Origin: Epiperipatus broadwayi
Taxonomy: Eukaryota; Onychophora; Udeonychophora; Euonychophora; Peripatidae
Assembly: GCA_028023455.1 (NCBI GenBank)
Contig: JAQFVV010006208.1
Location: 10,086,963-10,150,962 of the forward strand
Direction: 5' to 3'
DNA: 64,000 nt
This document shows positions 22,670 through 34,900 of this stretch, in pieces. Positions within the stretch are counted from its first letter, which is position 1, and each line of letters opens with the position of its first letter. The position numbers and the translations under genes are program-made. Under the pieces are notes generated by a model that ran no database searches, was not told the origin of the DNA, and was given only the letters and a program-made list of their open reading frames with translations.

Positions 22670-24180
22670 TTCTCAGGAGACTGTAAAGTCACCAGCTAAG
22701 GGAGCATTGGTGGTAAAAGATAGAGGGTGCTATGAATTTCAGGATTGCTGACTGAGGCTGCCATTTGATAATTTTTTATTTAGGTACCTATAACTGCATA
22801 TCACTTTCAAATGAATTAGGATTGCATGAATTGAAAGAACAATCTAATATTAAAGGTGACATTGTTGGACTTTCTGAAGTTAGAAGAAAAGGTAAAAGAC
22901 AATTGGTTAAAAAATGGATATGTAGTAATACTACAAGGACAAAAATGTTTAAAGCATAAATGGAGAAAAATTCATATAAATAAAAAGAGGAAGGATGACA
23001 TTGTGGAGATTGATGGTGTTTCAGAGAAAGTAGTAAGATTAGCCATTCAATTCAATGGAAGATATTAAATGCAGATAATTCAGATTTATAATCCAAAATA
23101 TTCTCATTGTAATAAAGAAGTTAGAGAATATTTATATGAATGTAGAAGACACTGATAAAACTGAACAATATTTTAAATTTGCCATGAGAGACACTAATGC
23201 CGGAATGGATAAACAAATGAAAGATAAAGGTATTGTGGGGTAAATTTGGTTATAATGATAGAAATGACACATCACAGACTTGTGAAGTTTACAGAAAAAA
23301 AGAAACTTTATACAGTATTATGAATTCTTTCTTTGAGAAAAATGCTAAATGGATGTGCGAACATCTAAATTTCAACAGAATTGGATTATATTTTGACTAG
23401 AGAAAATATGTATTTCAAGATTATAATGTTTTCAATAAATTCAACACAGAAAATGGTGATCAATTAGTAAGATATTAGATATATGTAATAATGCAAAACT
23501 AGAGACAAAAATAGTTAAGAAAAGCAGTATTCAAGATTGATATGCCTAATCTTCAGAAACAATCCAATGAATTTAAATTAAAACTTGAAAATCATTTAAA
23601 AATATTAACAGATGTCACAATGGTTGTAGAAAGCTAACTGATGAAATATTATTAAGCACTGCAACCAAAATAGCTGGCGTAAACAAGCAGGAATTAACCA
23701 GTAAATTTTTTAATGAGATTAATGTTGTATAAAGAAAAGAAGAAATATAAAATATATAAAAACCCATTAACAAGAACTGATTATCTAAAGATAACAATAT
23801 AAGAAAATATAATTGTGAAACTAGCATGGAAAGCTATAGAAAGGAATAGAAATCTCAAATGGGTGTAGCAACATCTTGGTATTGGTAGGATATTTGTATC
23901 TGCAATAAGAAGAAAAGATGGAATATTACTAAAAAGAGTGATAACAGCATGAAATGTGTGAAAGAGTTCTATAAAGAATTATATAGCAATAAAGAACAAT
24001 GAAAAGTATCCCCTATAATTAGTACATTTTCCGATTTGCCCAGAATTTTAAATAAAGAAATGAGGCATGCAGTTATATTTATGAAGAAGGAAAATCACCT
24101 GGTAATAATGAAATTACAATCAATATCTTAAAAGAAACAGGTGAAGAAGTAGAAAAATTATTGGCAAAATACTGTATTTA
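22670..24180 (+). pseudogene. RTE-type LINE, 5' half (endonuclease and start of RT)
   Basis: Plus strand. The 5' untranslated block 'gagactgtaaagtca' (about 22678) is shared with the LINE at 61215. The AP-endonuclease domain follows: GTYNCISLSNELGLHELKEQ, then NIKGDIVGLSEVRRKGK (22785-22900), where N, E and the SEVRRKG block are typical of RTE endonucleases; then KDDIVEIDGVSEKVVRL. At about 24060-24170 the reading reaches the start of the RT region (NNEI-type block). Frameshifts and stops are common, and a one-copy homology break at 24180 ends the element. Confidence 0.85.
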
Positions 24181-24889
24181 CTGGTGGATAGGATTCATCC
24201 CCACCCTAAATATGACTAAAATATGAGGTGTATCTTGGGCACCAGTTATCAAAAACAGTTGAAATTTCAGTCATTCTAAAACCTCTGGTTTATATTAATA
24301 TACACATATAAGGATTCTATTGCATTTTATCCTGTTGTAAAACAAAAAACTATTTACAAATAAACATATATAAGCATGAATGTAAGTTATACATAGCTAC
24401 CCAACATAGTCATACTAATATATATATACATAAACTTATAAATAAATATTAGAAAATACAGTAATTAAAATTTGTTAAAAAGAACAAAAAATATAAACAT
24501 CACTTAGGAATTCTTTCAACTATCCTTGTAGTCTTTGCCAGCTAATACTTTGAAAGGTCAACTTCCTTATAATTCCATGACCTTAACATTTGCTGCCTGC
24601 CTATTGATGATCTTAACATTTGCTGCCTGCCTATTGATTAAGTCTTGCTTGTATTTATATATTAATATGGCTTCCTTGATTTTTTTTTTATTATTTGTTT
24701 CAGTTTGCAACATTTTTACGTAATTATAATTAAAATCAAAATCATATATACATTATTTATTATGGTCATAAAAAACAAGCTGATAAATTATTATTATTTT
24801 TAGAATTTTGTTTTGTATTTTGAACTCTTTTTAATAACAAGTGCTCTTTTTTTTTTTTCAATAAACATCAAAATAAACAAGTGCTCTTT
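24181..24889. other. No gene seen
   Basis: AT-rich. The only structure is a small direct duplication at about 24580-24645, where 'cttaacatttgctgcctgcc' followed by 'tattgat' occurs twice, plus poly-T runs near 24680 and 24850. Confidence 0.5.
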
Positions 24890-26225
24890 TTTTGATTGGT
24901 TTGCATAATCAAGATGACTGGTTTAATTTTAAGAGTAACTCTCGAATGTTATTTGATCGATATTACGATAGAATGTGTAAGAAATTTAATAGGAAAATTA
25001 ACTTTTTGTTTAAGAAAGACTTTAAAAATCAGTTTCATGATAATAATTAATACGTTAATTTTTCTGGCATGGATCTCGATTTTCAACAAAAATATATATT
25101 AAGTCTTGGTGCAAAATATGTTGGTGGCCAATGGATAGATAGTGATCTAGAATTGAAATTGCGGTTGAAAGTTCCTTAGGCGTAATTAAATGTGATTTAA
25201 AAGTTTGCAAGGATTTAGTAAAAAAATTAAAAGAAAAGAATTTTAAATATACAATCAATTGTTATTGGAATGTACAAATTTCTAAATTAAAAAAAATTGC
25301 ATCTGATAATAATCTTATATGTATAAAAGAGGATAAAGGTTTAAGAATATGTGTATTAAGTCTGATTATGAAGATAAAGTTATGACTCAAATGAATAATC
25401 TTAATTTTATAAAAGTTAATAAGATAAATTTTGAAAGTTTACACATTCAATTTACTAATAACATTTTTAAAAAAGTTAAAAATAATGTTATTGATAATTG
25501 TACTTATTATAGGAAGAGATCTTTTCAAATATAAAATCGCATAAAGAGAAAACCATTGTGATTAATGATTAATTTTGGAGGTGCGTTTTATTATAAAACA
25601 TGTCAATTAATTGAGAAAATTAATGATGTTGATGCTTGTGACTTAATGTATATCTTTGATGTTAGTGAAATGTATGGATCAATTGGAAGAATGGCTTCTA
25701 TTGAATTAATTACTAATGCATTACAGTTAAAAAATGTTAATGTTAAAATAATAAAATTTATTGTTGAAACATTAAGCTTTATTGATAAAAATATTTATGC
25801 AGTTTTTAAGCATGATTTTTATAAAATGAGTAATGGCTGGCCAATGGGTCTTCTTGCAGTTGCCCAAATATGTAATTTTGTAATCTCTACATATGAAGAA
25901 AATATTTTGAAAAAAGAATGTTAACAAAAAAATATTACATTATACTATCGATACATTGATGATGTTTTTGTATGTGGAAAGCCAAATACTATTAAAGATT
26001 TTTTTGATGAATTAAATAATATAAAAGGCTTAAAATGGATTAAAAGAGATGAAAATTTAATGTGTGTTCAATTTCGAGATCTTAAGATAACTAGAAACAG
26101 AGATAAACTGGATTACTATATGACTATTAAAGCAATAACAAAAAGAGATTACATTCCATATAAATCAAGAGCACCAATGTCACATAAAATGGCAGTACCT
26201 AAAAAGTCTAGATATATACTTCAAC
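24890..26225 (+). pseudogene. Penelope-like element P3, N-terminal region and reverse transcriptase
   Basis: Decayed plus-strand element. 24900-25150 reads FNRKINFLFKKDFKNQFHDN, then FSGMDLDFQQKYILSLGAKY, the conserved Penelope N-terminal block (L-S-L-G-x-K-Y). 25330-25530 carries a KEDKGLRICV-type motif. 25565-25921 is the RT palm with YIFDVSEMYGSI (the catalytic D of motif A) and SNGWPMGLLAVAQ. 25950-26080 gives YYRYIDDVFVCGKPNTIKDF, with the Y-x-D-D catalytic motif intact, then CVQFRDLKITRN. No GIY-YIG domain follows. The P-K-I-H-K block is missing and stops are present. Confidence 0.85.
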
Positions 26226-27650
26226 ATTAACACAATGTCTGAAGAGGCAAAACTGGCAATAGCTTGTAGTCATTTACAGGATGCAGCACAAGCATGATGG
26301 GAGTCGCAATTTAGTCAGACCAACAATTTCAATTATTTTAGAAAGGCACACATGTACTGCTATTCAAGTGCTGATTGTCAGGAGGGCATCAACTATAAGG
26401 TATCACAGGACAAATGTCCACCTGGGGCACCTTATACCCCCTTCTGAAAACAAGTGACTAAGCGCCCTGACAGCAGATCCACTGATGGAATTCCAATTCA
26501 TCCAGATGATCTGACATAGTTTTCCTAGCTACATTGAGATGATGGTAATTGGAATGGATCATTGATACATTGAGAAGGTTGCCAAGTTGTTAACCACATA
26601 CAGAAATTGTGGTACCTCAGCAAAAAAGGAGGCTCCACATTGCCAAATAAAGCCCCACATAGGAGGAATGATGGACCAAGAATAGGTACTCTCGGATATA
26701 AAAGGAAGATACCTCCATGATACTATAGTAACAATGACATACCACCATAGAGAAGGAAAGAGCGGAGATCAACAGGCAGCATTCATAGTCTGTATGAGAC
26801 CCGAATAGTTAAGAGGTCTAATAGTGACAATGAGCTCCAGAGAAATGGAGATAGAGCAGCAAGCCAACATAATGAGGTCTGTCCCAATAAAAAACCCAAA
26901 ATGGGATGAAATATAGATAAGAAATTTCAGGATAGTTATGAAGGCTTATATACAATAATGAAATAATATGGGAATAATGCATTTCCAGCAACAGAAGAAG
27001 GAAAAGAGAAAGGGATATATAACACTTAACACAAGGCTGTTATAACCTTTTTGGAGGTAGCTGGTGGGAGAAGTTTTTGAGTAGGGTTGTAGTGATGTGT
27101 AAATTTGTGCTTCTCATGTAATGGTGGGTGGACAATTGAGTATGGCTGATGCATGGTACTCATGAAACTTAGAAGTATATTCTTAGCACTATCCATATTT
27201 AGGGATAGTGGTCCAAGAGTAGTCTGGTAGGGAAATAGGCATGGGGCCCAGGAATGATACCTCCCTAAAAATCACATGGTAAGGTGCAGGGCTGGCCCAG
27301 TGTCAAAAATATTCTCTGGCTACTGTTAATAGTTGGATGTTCTCTAGGTACAGGAGTGGTAGTGCTTAAATTTGAGGTATTTTCTCATGACATCATGGTG
27401 CATTGTGTATGGTAGTCCATGCTTGAGCATCTACTTGTCCTGGAATTGGGAACTACAATTCATGTATTCACTTTTCTCCATCTCATCTCACCCACTTCAT
27501 CAGCATCATCTAACCAAGCAAAGATACCATCGTTAGTAGTGAAATTTTATAGTTGTGGAATGAAATCGTGTTTTGAGGCAATTTCATCCCACAATCTAGT
27601 GAGGAGTAATGAAACAGTTACATTGCTTCATATATCCTGAAGTTTCTACC
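26226..27650. pseudogene. GC-richer island of broken reading frames, unidentified
   Basis: Composition shifts abruptly to near-normal GC. On the plus strand, 26235-26440 reads MSEEAKLAIACSHLQDAAQA then WESQFSQTNNFNYFRKA, which recalls the Gag/capsid-like regions of LTR retrotransposons (L-x-x-A-A-x-x-W). 26600-26900 reads a lysine/arginine-rich frame with RRNDGPRIGTLGYKRK, then GSIHSLYETRIVKRSNSDNE, interrupted by TGA/TAG that look like decayed CGA/CAG. On the minus strand, 27600-27500 reads RLWDEIASKHDFIPQL and DGIFAWLDDADEVGEM. I cannot assign these to a family. It could be a decayed LTR element or a processed pseudogene. Confidence 0.4.
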
Positions 27651-29129
27651 TCCCCATTTTAAAGTGGGTTTAATTTAAAATAAAAGCTGATTCAGTTTTG
27701 GTGAGTGAAATTTAGGAAAATAAATAAATAAATAATTGACAGTAATTTAAAAGTCACTTTTTCACTCGTCTTATAAAACAAAATGTTGAATTCAAATTTT
27801 CTAAAGGAGGAAAAAAGAAAACAAATCAATATTTAAAATCTACAGTTAAAAATTAAACTACACATTTATTTAATAAATCTTTCACATTAAGGAATAAATT
27901 TTGTGGCTTCAAATTAAAATATTACTGACACACACACGCACACATATATATATATTTGAGCTTAACATTTTCCAAATTAAGCACAGAAACTATAATTAGT
28001 TCATCAAGAACGATAGTGTCACTTTCTTGCCTTAGGTAAAAGAAGTTAACACATTTTTGGTTAGCATCACTGAGGTCAAAGAGGATATTGAAAAACACTG
28101 GGAAATAGAAGAATTTAAAAGGAATCGGACAATTCAAGGTAGTTGGTTGATTATGGTAGTTACTTCACAGTAAATCGTAATTTAGTCTTCAGTCATTCTA
28201 TGAAGAATTTAGATAATCAGACCAACTAAGTTTGGAGCCACCATGGCCATTAATTATTTGTGTACTGCCCAAGAACCATAAAAATGTGATATGAAGGTAC
28301 AAATTATCAGTATGGTAAATGCTAAAATGTCTGGTTAGTAAGAAATCGCTCACCTTCCCATGACATGGAAGAAGTCATGGAGATGAAATATGCCTAAGTA
28401 ATCACAATAAAGTATATATAAACCATTCAGCCCTAAACAAATCCCCTTTTTAATGTGAAGATTTTACCAGCGGTGAAACGTCAAACATAAAGACTGTCAT
28501 GGAGATTTGCAGAGGTAATAATTATTGAAATGTGTTTAATTAAGATTGATGTAATTGTGTTGTGATGTAATGATATTACCTATATTCATTTATTTAATAA
28601 TGATGAACCTCTGTTATTACATGAAATACAGGCAGTCCCCTAGTTCTGAACATTCGAGTTATAAACATTTTGCTATTTCATAATTGTTTTTGGACTTTAG
28701 ATATTTATCTTTGGATATAATTTCATGTATAATTAGTGCTATATACTGTAGAAAGAAATGGGTATTCAAAATTGTACAGTATTTTAGTTCTTTAATAATT
28801 AAAAAATTCCTTTTAGCAATTAACATATAAATTTATAGTATCTGATTAAAAAAAACTATTTACATACATTCGTAATATTGAATTTTTTCTAAAGAAAGAT
28901 AAACTTTGGAATTTAGAAAATAATTAAAAGTATATTTTAGAGAACAAAAATAACTTATATAACATACAGTAAACCTTCCCATCTCTCTGACATTAATTAC
29001 TTTTATTTTTAGCATCATCACACTGTTTTGAACAGGATCAATCGTCTTGATTAGCACTTGTTTTTAAAAGTAGTTTGTGCATGATTACATTACATAGACA
29101 CGAAGTGAGTTTTGGAGAATTTTTTTCAT
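27651..29129. other. No gene seen; short dinucleotide repeats
   Basis: AT-rich. A (CA)n/(TA)n tract of about 25 bp lies at 27928-27954. 'ccagcggtgaaacgtc' near 28470 resembles the GAAAC half of the hammerhead-like ends, without a partner. Nothing else is supported. Confidence 0.45.
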
Positions 29130-30130
29130 TGTTATTAATTAAAAACATGAGTGAGAAACAAGAAACAGGATTTCCCATAAACCCCAAACAGTCAAATAAA
29201 AATGGATATAATTAGATGTTCTGAAAATGGTGAATCTTTTGCTTCAATCGCACATTCATATAATTTAAGCTAATCAACAATATATACAATAGCTACTAGG
29301 TTGTCACAGCATAAGTATAGATATAATAAGTGACATACTAACCCAGAATGGACTTCAATTTTTGCACAACGTCAAAAAGTATCAGGACACAAGTTTGAAG
29401 CCACATCTGTAAAATTGGTTTGTACTGAGAGGCATGATATTAAGTGTAAGATAAAGGAGTCTTACTTCATAGCAGAGGAATCCACCATTAATTGTAAAGA
29501 AGCATGTTTTCTATATCAAAGAGATGGTCTAATTGACTCATTTGCATAGAGTTTGCATATTATACTGATAGAATGATTTCAACGAACGAGTCAGAACTGG
29601 CTATGATTATGAGAAGTACAGTTTCTCAAAAGCGCTCAGCCATTTTAATTGACTAATTGATATTACTTATACAGCTTTACATTATAAGTATGATAGCAGT
29701 ATTTAATATTATCATAATTTGGACAAGTGTAAAGTCATAAATCTACAAGTTATTACTTAATATATACAATTGTGAAAAACAAGAACAACATTAAGGAATA
29801 TGCTAAAAATTGTGGAAATATTTCTTCAAAGATTGTTTCACAAAGACATAGCAAAGTAATGAATGAAATGGAGAAATCTTTGGCTTTATAAGATTGAAGA
29901 TCAACATCAAAAAGACATCCCGGTGAGTTTATCAATTATTCAAGCTAAGGCTCTTGGTTTGCATGAAGATTAGAAGAAAGAATTAAAAGAAGACTCTGCT
30001 GTTGAATTCATAGCAAACCATGGCTGGTTTCACAAATTTAAAATGAGATATTCTTTACATAATATTAAATTTACTGGGGAAGGTGCCAGGGCAGATAAGA
30101 AAGCTGCCAGTGAATTTATTTCCACATTCT
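29130..30130 (+). pseudogene. pogo/Tigger-type DNA transposase remnant, interrupted
   Basis: 29205-29320 reads KMDIIRCSENGESFASIAHS then YNLS-stop-STIYTI, the first helix-turn-helix (psq-like) of pogo/Tigger/Jerky transposases. 29850-30120 reads IEDQHQKDIPVSLSIIQAKA then LGLHED, and later GWFHKFKMRYSLHNIKFTGE, the CENP-B-type second helix-turn-helix. Between them (about 29340-29800) is foreign DNA; 29390-29530 reads SGHKFEATSVKLVCTERHDI, which resembles the C-terminal half of a GIY-YIG domain, so a Penelope fragment probably split the gene. The catalytic DDE part is absent; a P2 Penelope copy begins where it should follow. Confidence 0.8.
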
Positions 30131-30139
30131 CTAATAATG

Positions 30140-31700
30140 AGATAGTTTATTAATAAATTGAATGAATTTTTGGAAAATAAAGATTATAAGAAGGTGTATT
30201 TTATAAAATTAGATATTGTTAGTAAATATATTAATACTGATCCAGAAGTTGCTATTAATAAGATTATGAAATTATATATAAGCGATAAGGAAGTTAAATT
30301 AAATATAGAGAGTTTTCAATTATAAGAAATTTTGATCATTTGTTGTAAGAATCTTATTTTTAAATATGGAAGTAGATTTTATAAACAAAAAAAAAGGGAT
30401 TTAAGTGTAGGAAATAGTTTAAGTGGATGTATAGCAGAGGTGTATATATATAATTTTGAAAAAGAATATTTTATTTGTAATAATAATATGCCAATGTTTT
30501 ATGTAATATTATGAAGATGATTATTTTTTGGTGTTTAATGGAAATAAGAGAAAAGCAGGGAAATTTGGGAAATATAATACGGTAGTTTGGTCTTGGGCAT
30601 AATGTGGCCACTAGTCGACATTGCAGTACCATCAAGAACCCTGCAAGTGATAAATTTCTATCCGAAAACCACTGAAATCGAAAAATTAAAATGCCTAAGG
30701 CAAAGTAAATCGAACAAATCCTTCTAAATTGGGAGGTGGGTTGCGTTTGACGTATTTTCACCTATTTCTGTTTTTGTAATTCGGATTTCATAGCATTTTC
30801 TTCGATTTTTTTTTTTTGTATTTGTATTTTAGAAGGATTTGTTCAATTTTCTTTGCCTTTGACATTTTAATTTTTCAATTTCAGTGATTTTCGGATAGAA
30901 ATTTATCACTTGTAGGCTTTTGGGGATTCTTGATGGTACTACAGTGTCGCCTAGTGGCCACATTACACCAACACCAAACTACCATTAATAGTAAACAAGA
31001 TAAAATTAAATTATATGGATGTCAAAATTAAAAAAATAAGCAATAATAAAGAGATAGTAATAGAAATTTCTGTTTATAGGGGAAAAAAACATTTTTTGAT
31101 ATGTTAAATAATTGGCTTTCAGATATTGATAATCATAGTAAAATAAATGTTCTTAATAATAGGATTCATAGGGTAATTAAATTATGTTCAAATGAAGATT
31201 TATTAAAAAGTGAAATTAATTTGATAAAATATGAATGTTTTATAAGTAATTATCCTACGGAGATTATTAATGGTTTGTATTGTAATAAAAATATTGAAAA
31301 AATGAATAATAGGAAAAGATTAAATAAGAATAACAATAGTAAGATAATTTATGTTTGTTTCAATGTTTCAAAAGATTTGTTTGTTAAAATTACGAAATTA
31401 TTTAATATGATTAATAAAAACTATAATGTTATTATTTATCATGTTTATAAAAAGAAAAAATGTTTAAGTTTGTTAATTAATAATGATAATGATTGTAATC
31501 ATTTAGATGTTATGAATTCGGTTTATATTATAAAATGAATGTTTAGATTGTTTTAAAGATAATAAAGAATAAATTAGGAACAAGCATTTAAATTATAAAA
31601 AAATCTGCAGTTTACGGTCACATGAGTAAATTTAAACGTAAAGATTTTTAAATAGAACATTTAGAATGTTTTCCTGAAGGTTTGTGTTGAGTCTAATATA
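30140..31700 (+). pseudogene. Penelope-like element P2, 5'-truncated upstream tandem copy
   Basis: Plus strand, starting inside the RT: YFIKLDIVSKYINTDPEVAI (30195-30270, motif A Asp), then NLIFKYGSRFYKQKKRDLSV and GNSLSGCIAEVYIYNFEKEY (30345-30470). An M2 element interrupts at 30581-30983. Coding resumes MLNNWLSDIDNHSKINVLNN and LIKYECFISNYPTEIINGLY (31101-31538), the conserved Penelope region between the RT and the endonuclease. The copy is 80-90% alike, by eye, to 33240-34790, offset by about 3.1 kb. No GIY-YIG domain follows. Confidence 0.85.
30581..30983. mobile_element. M2 foldback MITE inside P2 copy 1
   Basis: The terminal repeats 'ggtagtttgg' (30581) and 'ccaaactacc' (30974) enclose about 400 bp. 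The arms pair over more than 100 bp ('aatgtggccactagtcgac', 'gataaatttctatccgaaaa' and their inverses) around a T-rich centre. It splits the P2 reading frame after NGNKRKAGKFGKYN. The same element sits at the same site in the second copy (33694-34084). Confidence 0.85.
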
Positions 31701-31719
31701 AAAATACAACCTTTGTCAA

Positions 31720-31799
31720 GCATTGGTGGTCGAGAGGTCAGCAACGGCTGCTTTACAAGCAGTTGTCCCGGGTTAGTGGGTTCGCTTCCCGGCTGATGC
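31720..31799 (+). mobile_element. SINE-G, tRNA-like (UAC anticodon-like loop)
   Basis: An 80-nt tRNA-like unit: 5' GCATTGG, A-box-like 'tggtcgagaggtcagc', an anticodon-type hairpin GGCTGC-TTTACAA-GCAGTT, B box 'gggttcgcttccc', 3' ...GATGC, then a short tail 'tatgacacatgagg' with A-run. The flanks 'aaaatacaacctttg' (31701) and 'aaaatacaatctttag' (31820) look like a target duplication with one mismatch. It is a SINE rather than a working tRNA: it has an extra 'gggttagt' near the T arm and imperfect acceptor pairing. Confidence 0.7.
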
Positions 31800-32814
31800 T
31801 ATGACACATGAGGAAAAAAAAAATACAATCTTTAGAATGTATGAAAGAATGATAAAAAAAAAAAAGGAATTTATATTAATGAAATAAAACCTGTAATGAA
31901 TAAGTTGTTAAATAAAAAAAAAAAGAGGGTAATAGGTTGATTTAATACATAATTATAGGGGGACTAATTTAAGAAAGGTATTTAAAATATGAACATAATG
32001 AAAAATTAAGATTGTTTGTTAGAAGAGTTTTAAGACAAGACATATTTCTATTTGTTATATGTATTAAGGAATATTTGTATTTATTGTTAAAAAAAAAAGT
32101 TTTAGAAAAGCATACTAAAAAATTTAATGATTTGTTAGTTAATAAGAATAAAAATAATAATAAGGTATTAGTTAATAATTATGAAAATATAAAAGAAGGG
32201 ATTTTTTGTTGTTAATTTAACTGATAGGAATTTTAGTAATGAGGAGATGGATGTACTAAAAATGGGTTTAAATTATGTGCCAATGAGTGATTATAATACT
32301 AAAAAAATAAATTATTGAAATTGAGGCAAAAACGCAATTAATTGAGTATAAATGTAATAATAATGTTTTAAATGATAATATTAAGAATAAGGAGTCTTTA
32401 ATAAATGAGTTAAGATTTGGAATTAATAATAAAAAAGTAAAGAATAATAGTTATGATTATAAAGAATAGGATATTATTAGGGATATAAAAAATAAATATA
32501 GGGATTTGTTATTTTTAAAAATCGATAAAATATCAAGTGTAGTTATTTTAAATAGATAGGAATATAATTTTTAAAATGATGAATTTATTAAAGGATGAGT
32601 ATTCTGAAATGATAACTAGAGATGAGAGTATGTTAATGAATAAAAAAGTTAATAAAATATTAACAATAATGGGTGGAATGAATGGATATAAAATGTGCAA
32701 ACATTTATGGTTTACCTAAAATTCATAAGCCAGGTATTCCAATGAGGTCAATTATTAGTAGTTGTAATACCTATTATGAAAATATTTCGAAATGGATTTC
32801 TAGAATGATTTTTA

Positions 32815-33235
32815 AGTGTCTCTGAGACTTGGACACTTAATAGAAGAGCAATACAGAGACTTCAGATCACTCGTAGATGTATGGAGAGATGCATGTTGGG
32901 AGTAACAAGAAGAGATCGAAAACTCAATATATGGGTAAAAGAATAAACAGGTATTACTGACCTCATTGAAAAAAATTAAAAGACTGAAGTGGAGTTGGGC
33001 TGGACATATTGCTAGAAGAGATGATAATAGATGGACAATTGAAATATTAAACTGGATTCCAAGAGATTGTAAAAGATCCAGAAAGAGACCACATGTGAGA
33101 TGAATGGATGAAATAAGAAAGTGTGCAGGGGTGATATGGAGAGGAGAAGCTAAACATTGGAGAAGATGGATTGAACTTGAAGAGACCTTCATCCTGCAAT
33201 GGATTGATAATGGTTGATGATGATGATGATGATGA
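32815..33235 (+). mobile_element. RTE LINE 3' fragment inserted in P2
   Basis: A severely 5'-truncated RTE 3' end: ETWTLNRRAIQRLQ, then MERCMLGVTRRDRKLNIW, LKWSWAGHIARRDDNRWTIE and CAGVIWRGEAKHWRRWIELE, ending at the (GATGAT)n tail (33216-33234). It interrupts the P2 RT between ISKWISRMIFK and NSVNNSRQFVNK. The same 3' end type is at 4515-5142 and, continuing off-window, at 63860-64000. Confidence 0.85.
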
Positions 33236-33693
33236 AAATAGTGTTAATAATTCTAGACAGTTTGTGAATAAAGTGAATGAATTTTTGGAAAATAAAGATT
33301 ATGAGAATGTGTATTTTATAAAATTAGATATTGTTAGTAAGTATATTAATACTGATCCAGAAGTTGCTATTAATAAGATTATGGAATTATATATAAGCGA
33401 TAAGGAAGTTAAATTAAAAATAGAGTTTTCAACTATAAGAAATTTTGATCATTTGTTGTAAGAATCTTATTTTTAAATATGGAAGTAGGTTTTATAAACA
33501 AAAAAAAAAGAGTTTAAGTGTGGGAAATAGTTTAAGTGGATTTATAGCAGAGGTATATATGTATAATTTTGAAAAAGAATATTTTGTTTATAATAATAAT
33601 AGGCCAATGTTTTATGTAATATTATGAAAATGATTATTTTTTGGTGTTTAATGGAAATAAGAGAAAAGCAGGGAAATTTGGGAAATATAATAT

Positions 33694-34084
33694 GGTAGTT
33701 TGGTCTTGGGCATAATGTGGCCACTAGTCGACATTGCAGTACCATCAAGAATCCTGCAAGTGATAAATTTCTATCCGAAAACCACTGAAATAGAAAAATT
33801 AAAATGCCTAAGGCAAAGTAAATCGAACAAATCCTTCTAAATTGGGGGATGGGTTGCATTTGACATATTTTCACCAATTTCTGTTTCTGTAATTCAAATT
33901 TCATAGTGTTTTCTTCTATTTGTTTGTATTTTAGAAGGATTTGTTCGTTTACTTTGCCTTAGGTGTTTTAATTTTTCAATTTCTTCAATTTTCGGATAGA
34001 AATTTATCACTTGCAGGCTTCTTGGGATTCTTGATGGTACTGCAGTGTCACCTAGTGGCCCCATTACACCAACACCAAACTACC
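33694..34084. mobile_element. M2 foldback MITE inside P2 copy 2
   Basis: Same termini and same insertion point in the P2 frame as 30581-30983. It is slightly shorter and differs by scattered substitutions and a shorter central T-run. Insertion must therefore pre-date the duplication that produced the two P2 units, or the M2-bearing P2 was itself copied. Confidence 0.85.
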
Positions 34085-34820
34085 ATTAATAGTAAACAAG
34101 ATAAAATTAAATTATATGGATGTCAGAATTAAAAAAATAAGCAATAATAAAGGGATAGTAATAGAAATTTCTGTTTATAGAAAAAAAAAACATTTTTTGG
34201 TATGTTAAATAATTGGTTTTCAGATATTGATAATCATAGTAAAATAAACGTTCTTAATAATAGGATTCAAAGGGCAATTAAATTATGTTCCAATGAAGAT
34301 TTATTAAAAAGTGAAATTAATATGATAAAATATGAATGTTTTATAAGAGATTATCCTAGGGAGATTATTAATGGCTTGTTTTGTAATAAAAATATTGAAA
34401 AAATGAATAATAGGAGAAGATTAAATAAAAATAAGAATAGTAAGATAATTTATGTTTGTTTCAATATTTCAAAAGATTTGTTTGTTAAAATTATGAAATT
34501 ATTTAATATGATTAATTAAAACTATAATATTATTTATCCTGTTTATAAAAAGGAAAAATGTTTAAATTTGTTAATTAATAATGATAACGATTGTAATCAT
34601 TTAGAAGTTATGAATTCGGTTTATATTATAAAATGTTGATTGTTTTAAAGATAATAAAGAATAAATTGGCAACAAGATTAAAACAGCATTTAAATGATAA
34701 AAATTCTGCAGTTTATGGTCACATGAGTAAATTTAAACGTAAAGACTTTTAAATAGAACCTTTAGAATGTTTTCCTGAAGGTTTGTGTTGAGTCTAATAT
34801 AAAAATACAACCTTTGTCAA

Positions 34821-34900
34821 GCATTGGTGGTCGAGAGGTCAGCGACGGCTGCTTTACAGGCAGTTGTCCTGGGTTAGCGGGTTCGCTTCCCGGCTGATGC
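34821..34900 (+). mobile_element. SINE-G, second copy at the equivalent site
   Basis: Counterpart of 31720-31799, with the same flanks and 3.1 kb downstream. A few substitutions are present ('agcgacggctg', 'tttacaggcag'). Again followed by 'atgacacatgaggg' and an A-run. Confidence 0.7.

Noticed and set aside
30471-30761. Minus-strand frame of 96 codons (and 33542-33904, 120 codons)
   Set aside because: Two near-identical shadows running through the M2 MITE and P2; non-coding foldback sequence on one side, antisense on the other.
31720-31799. Functional tRNA gene
   Set aside because: Imperfect acceptor, an extra 8 nt near the T arm, a SINE-like tail and flanking duplication, and a second copy in the tandem Penelope unit.
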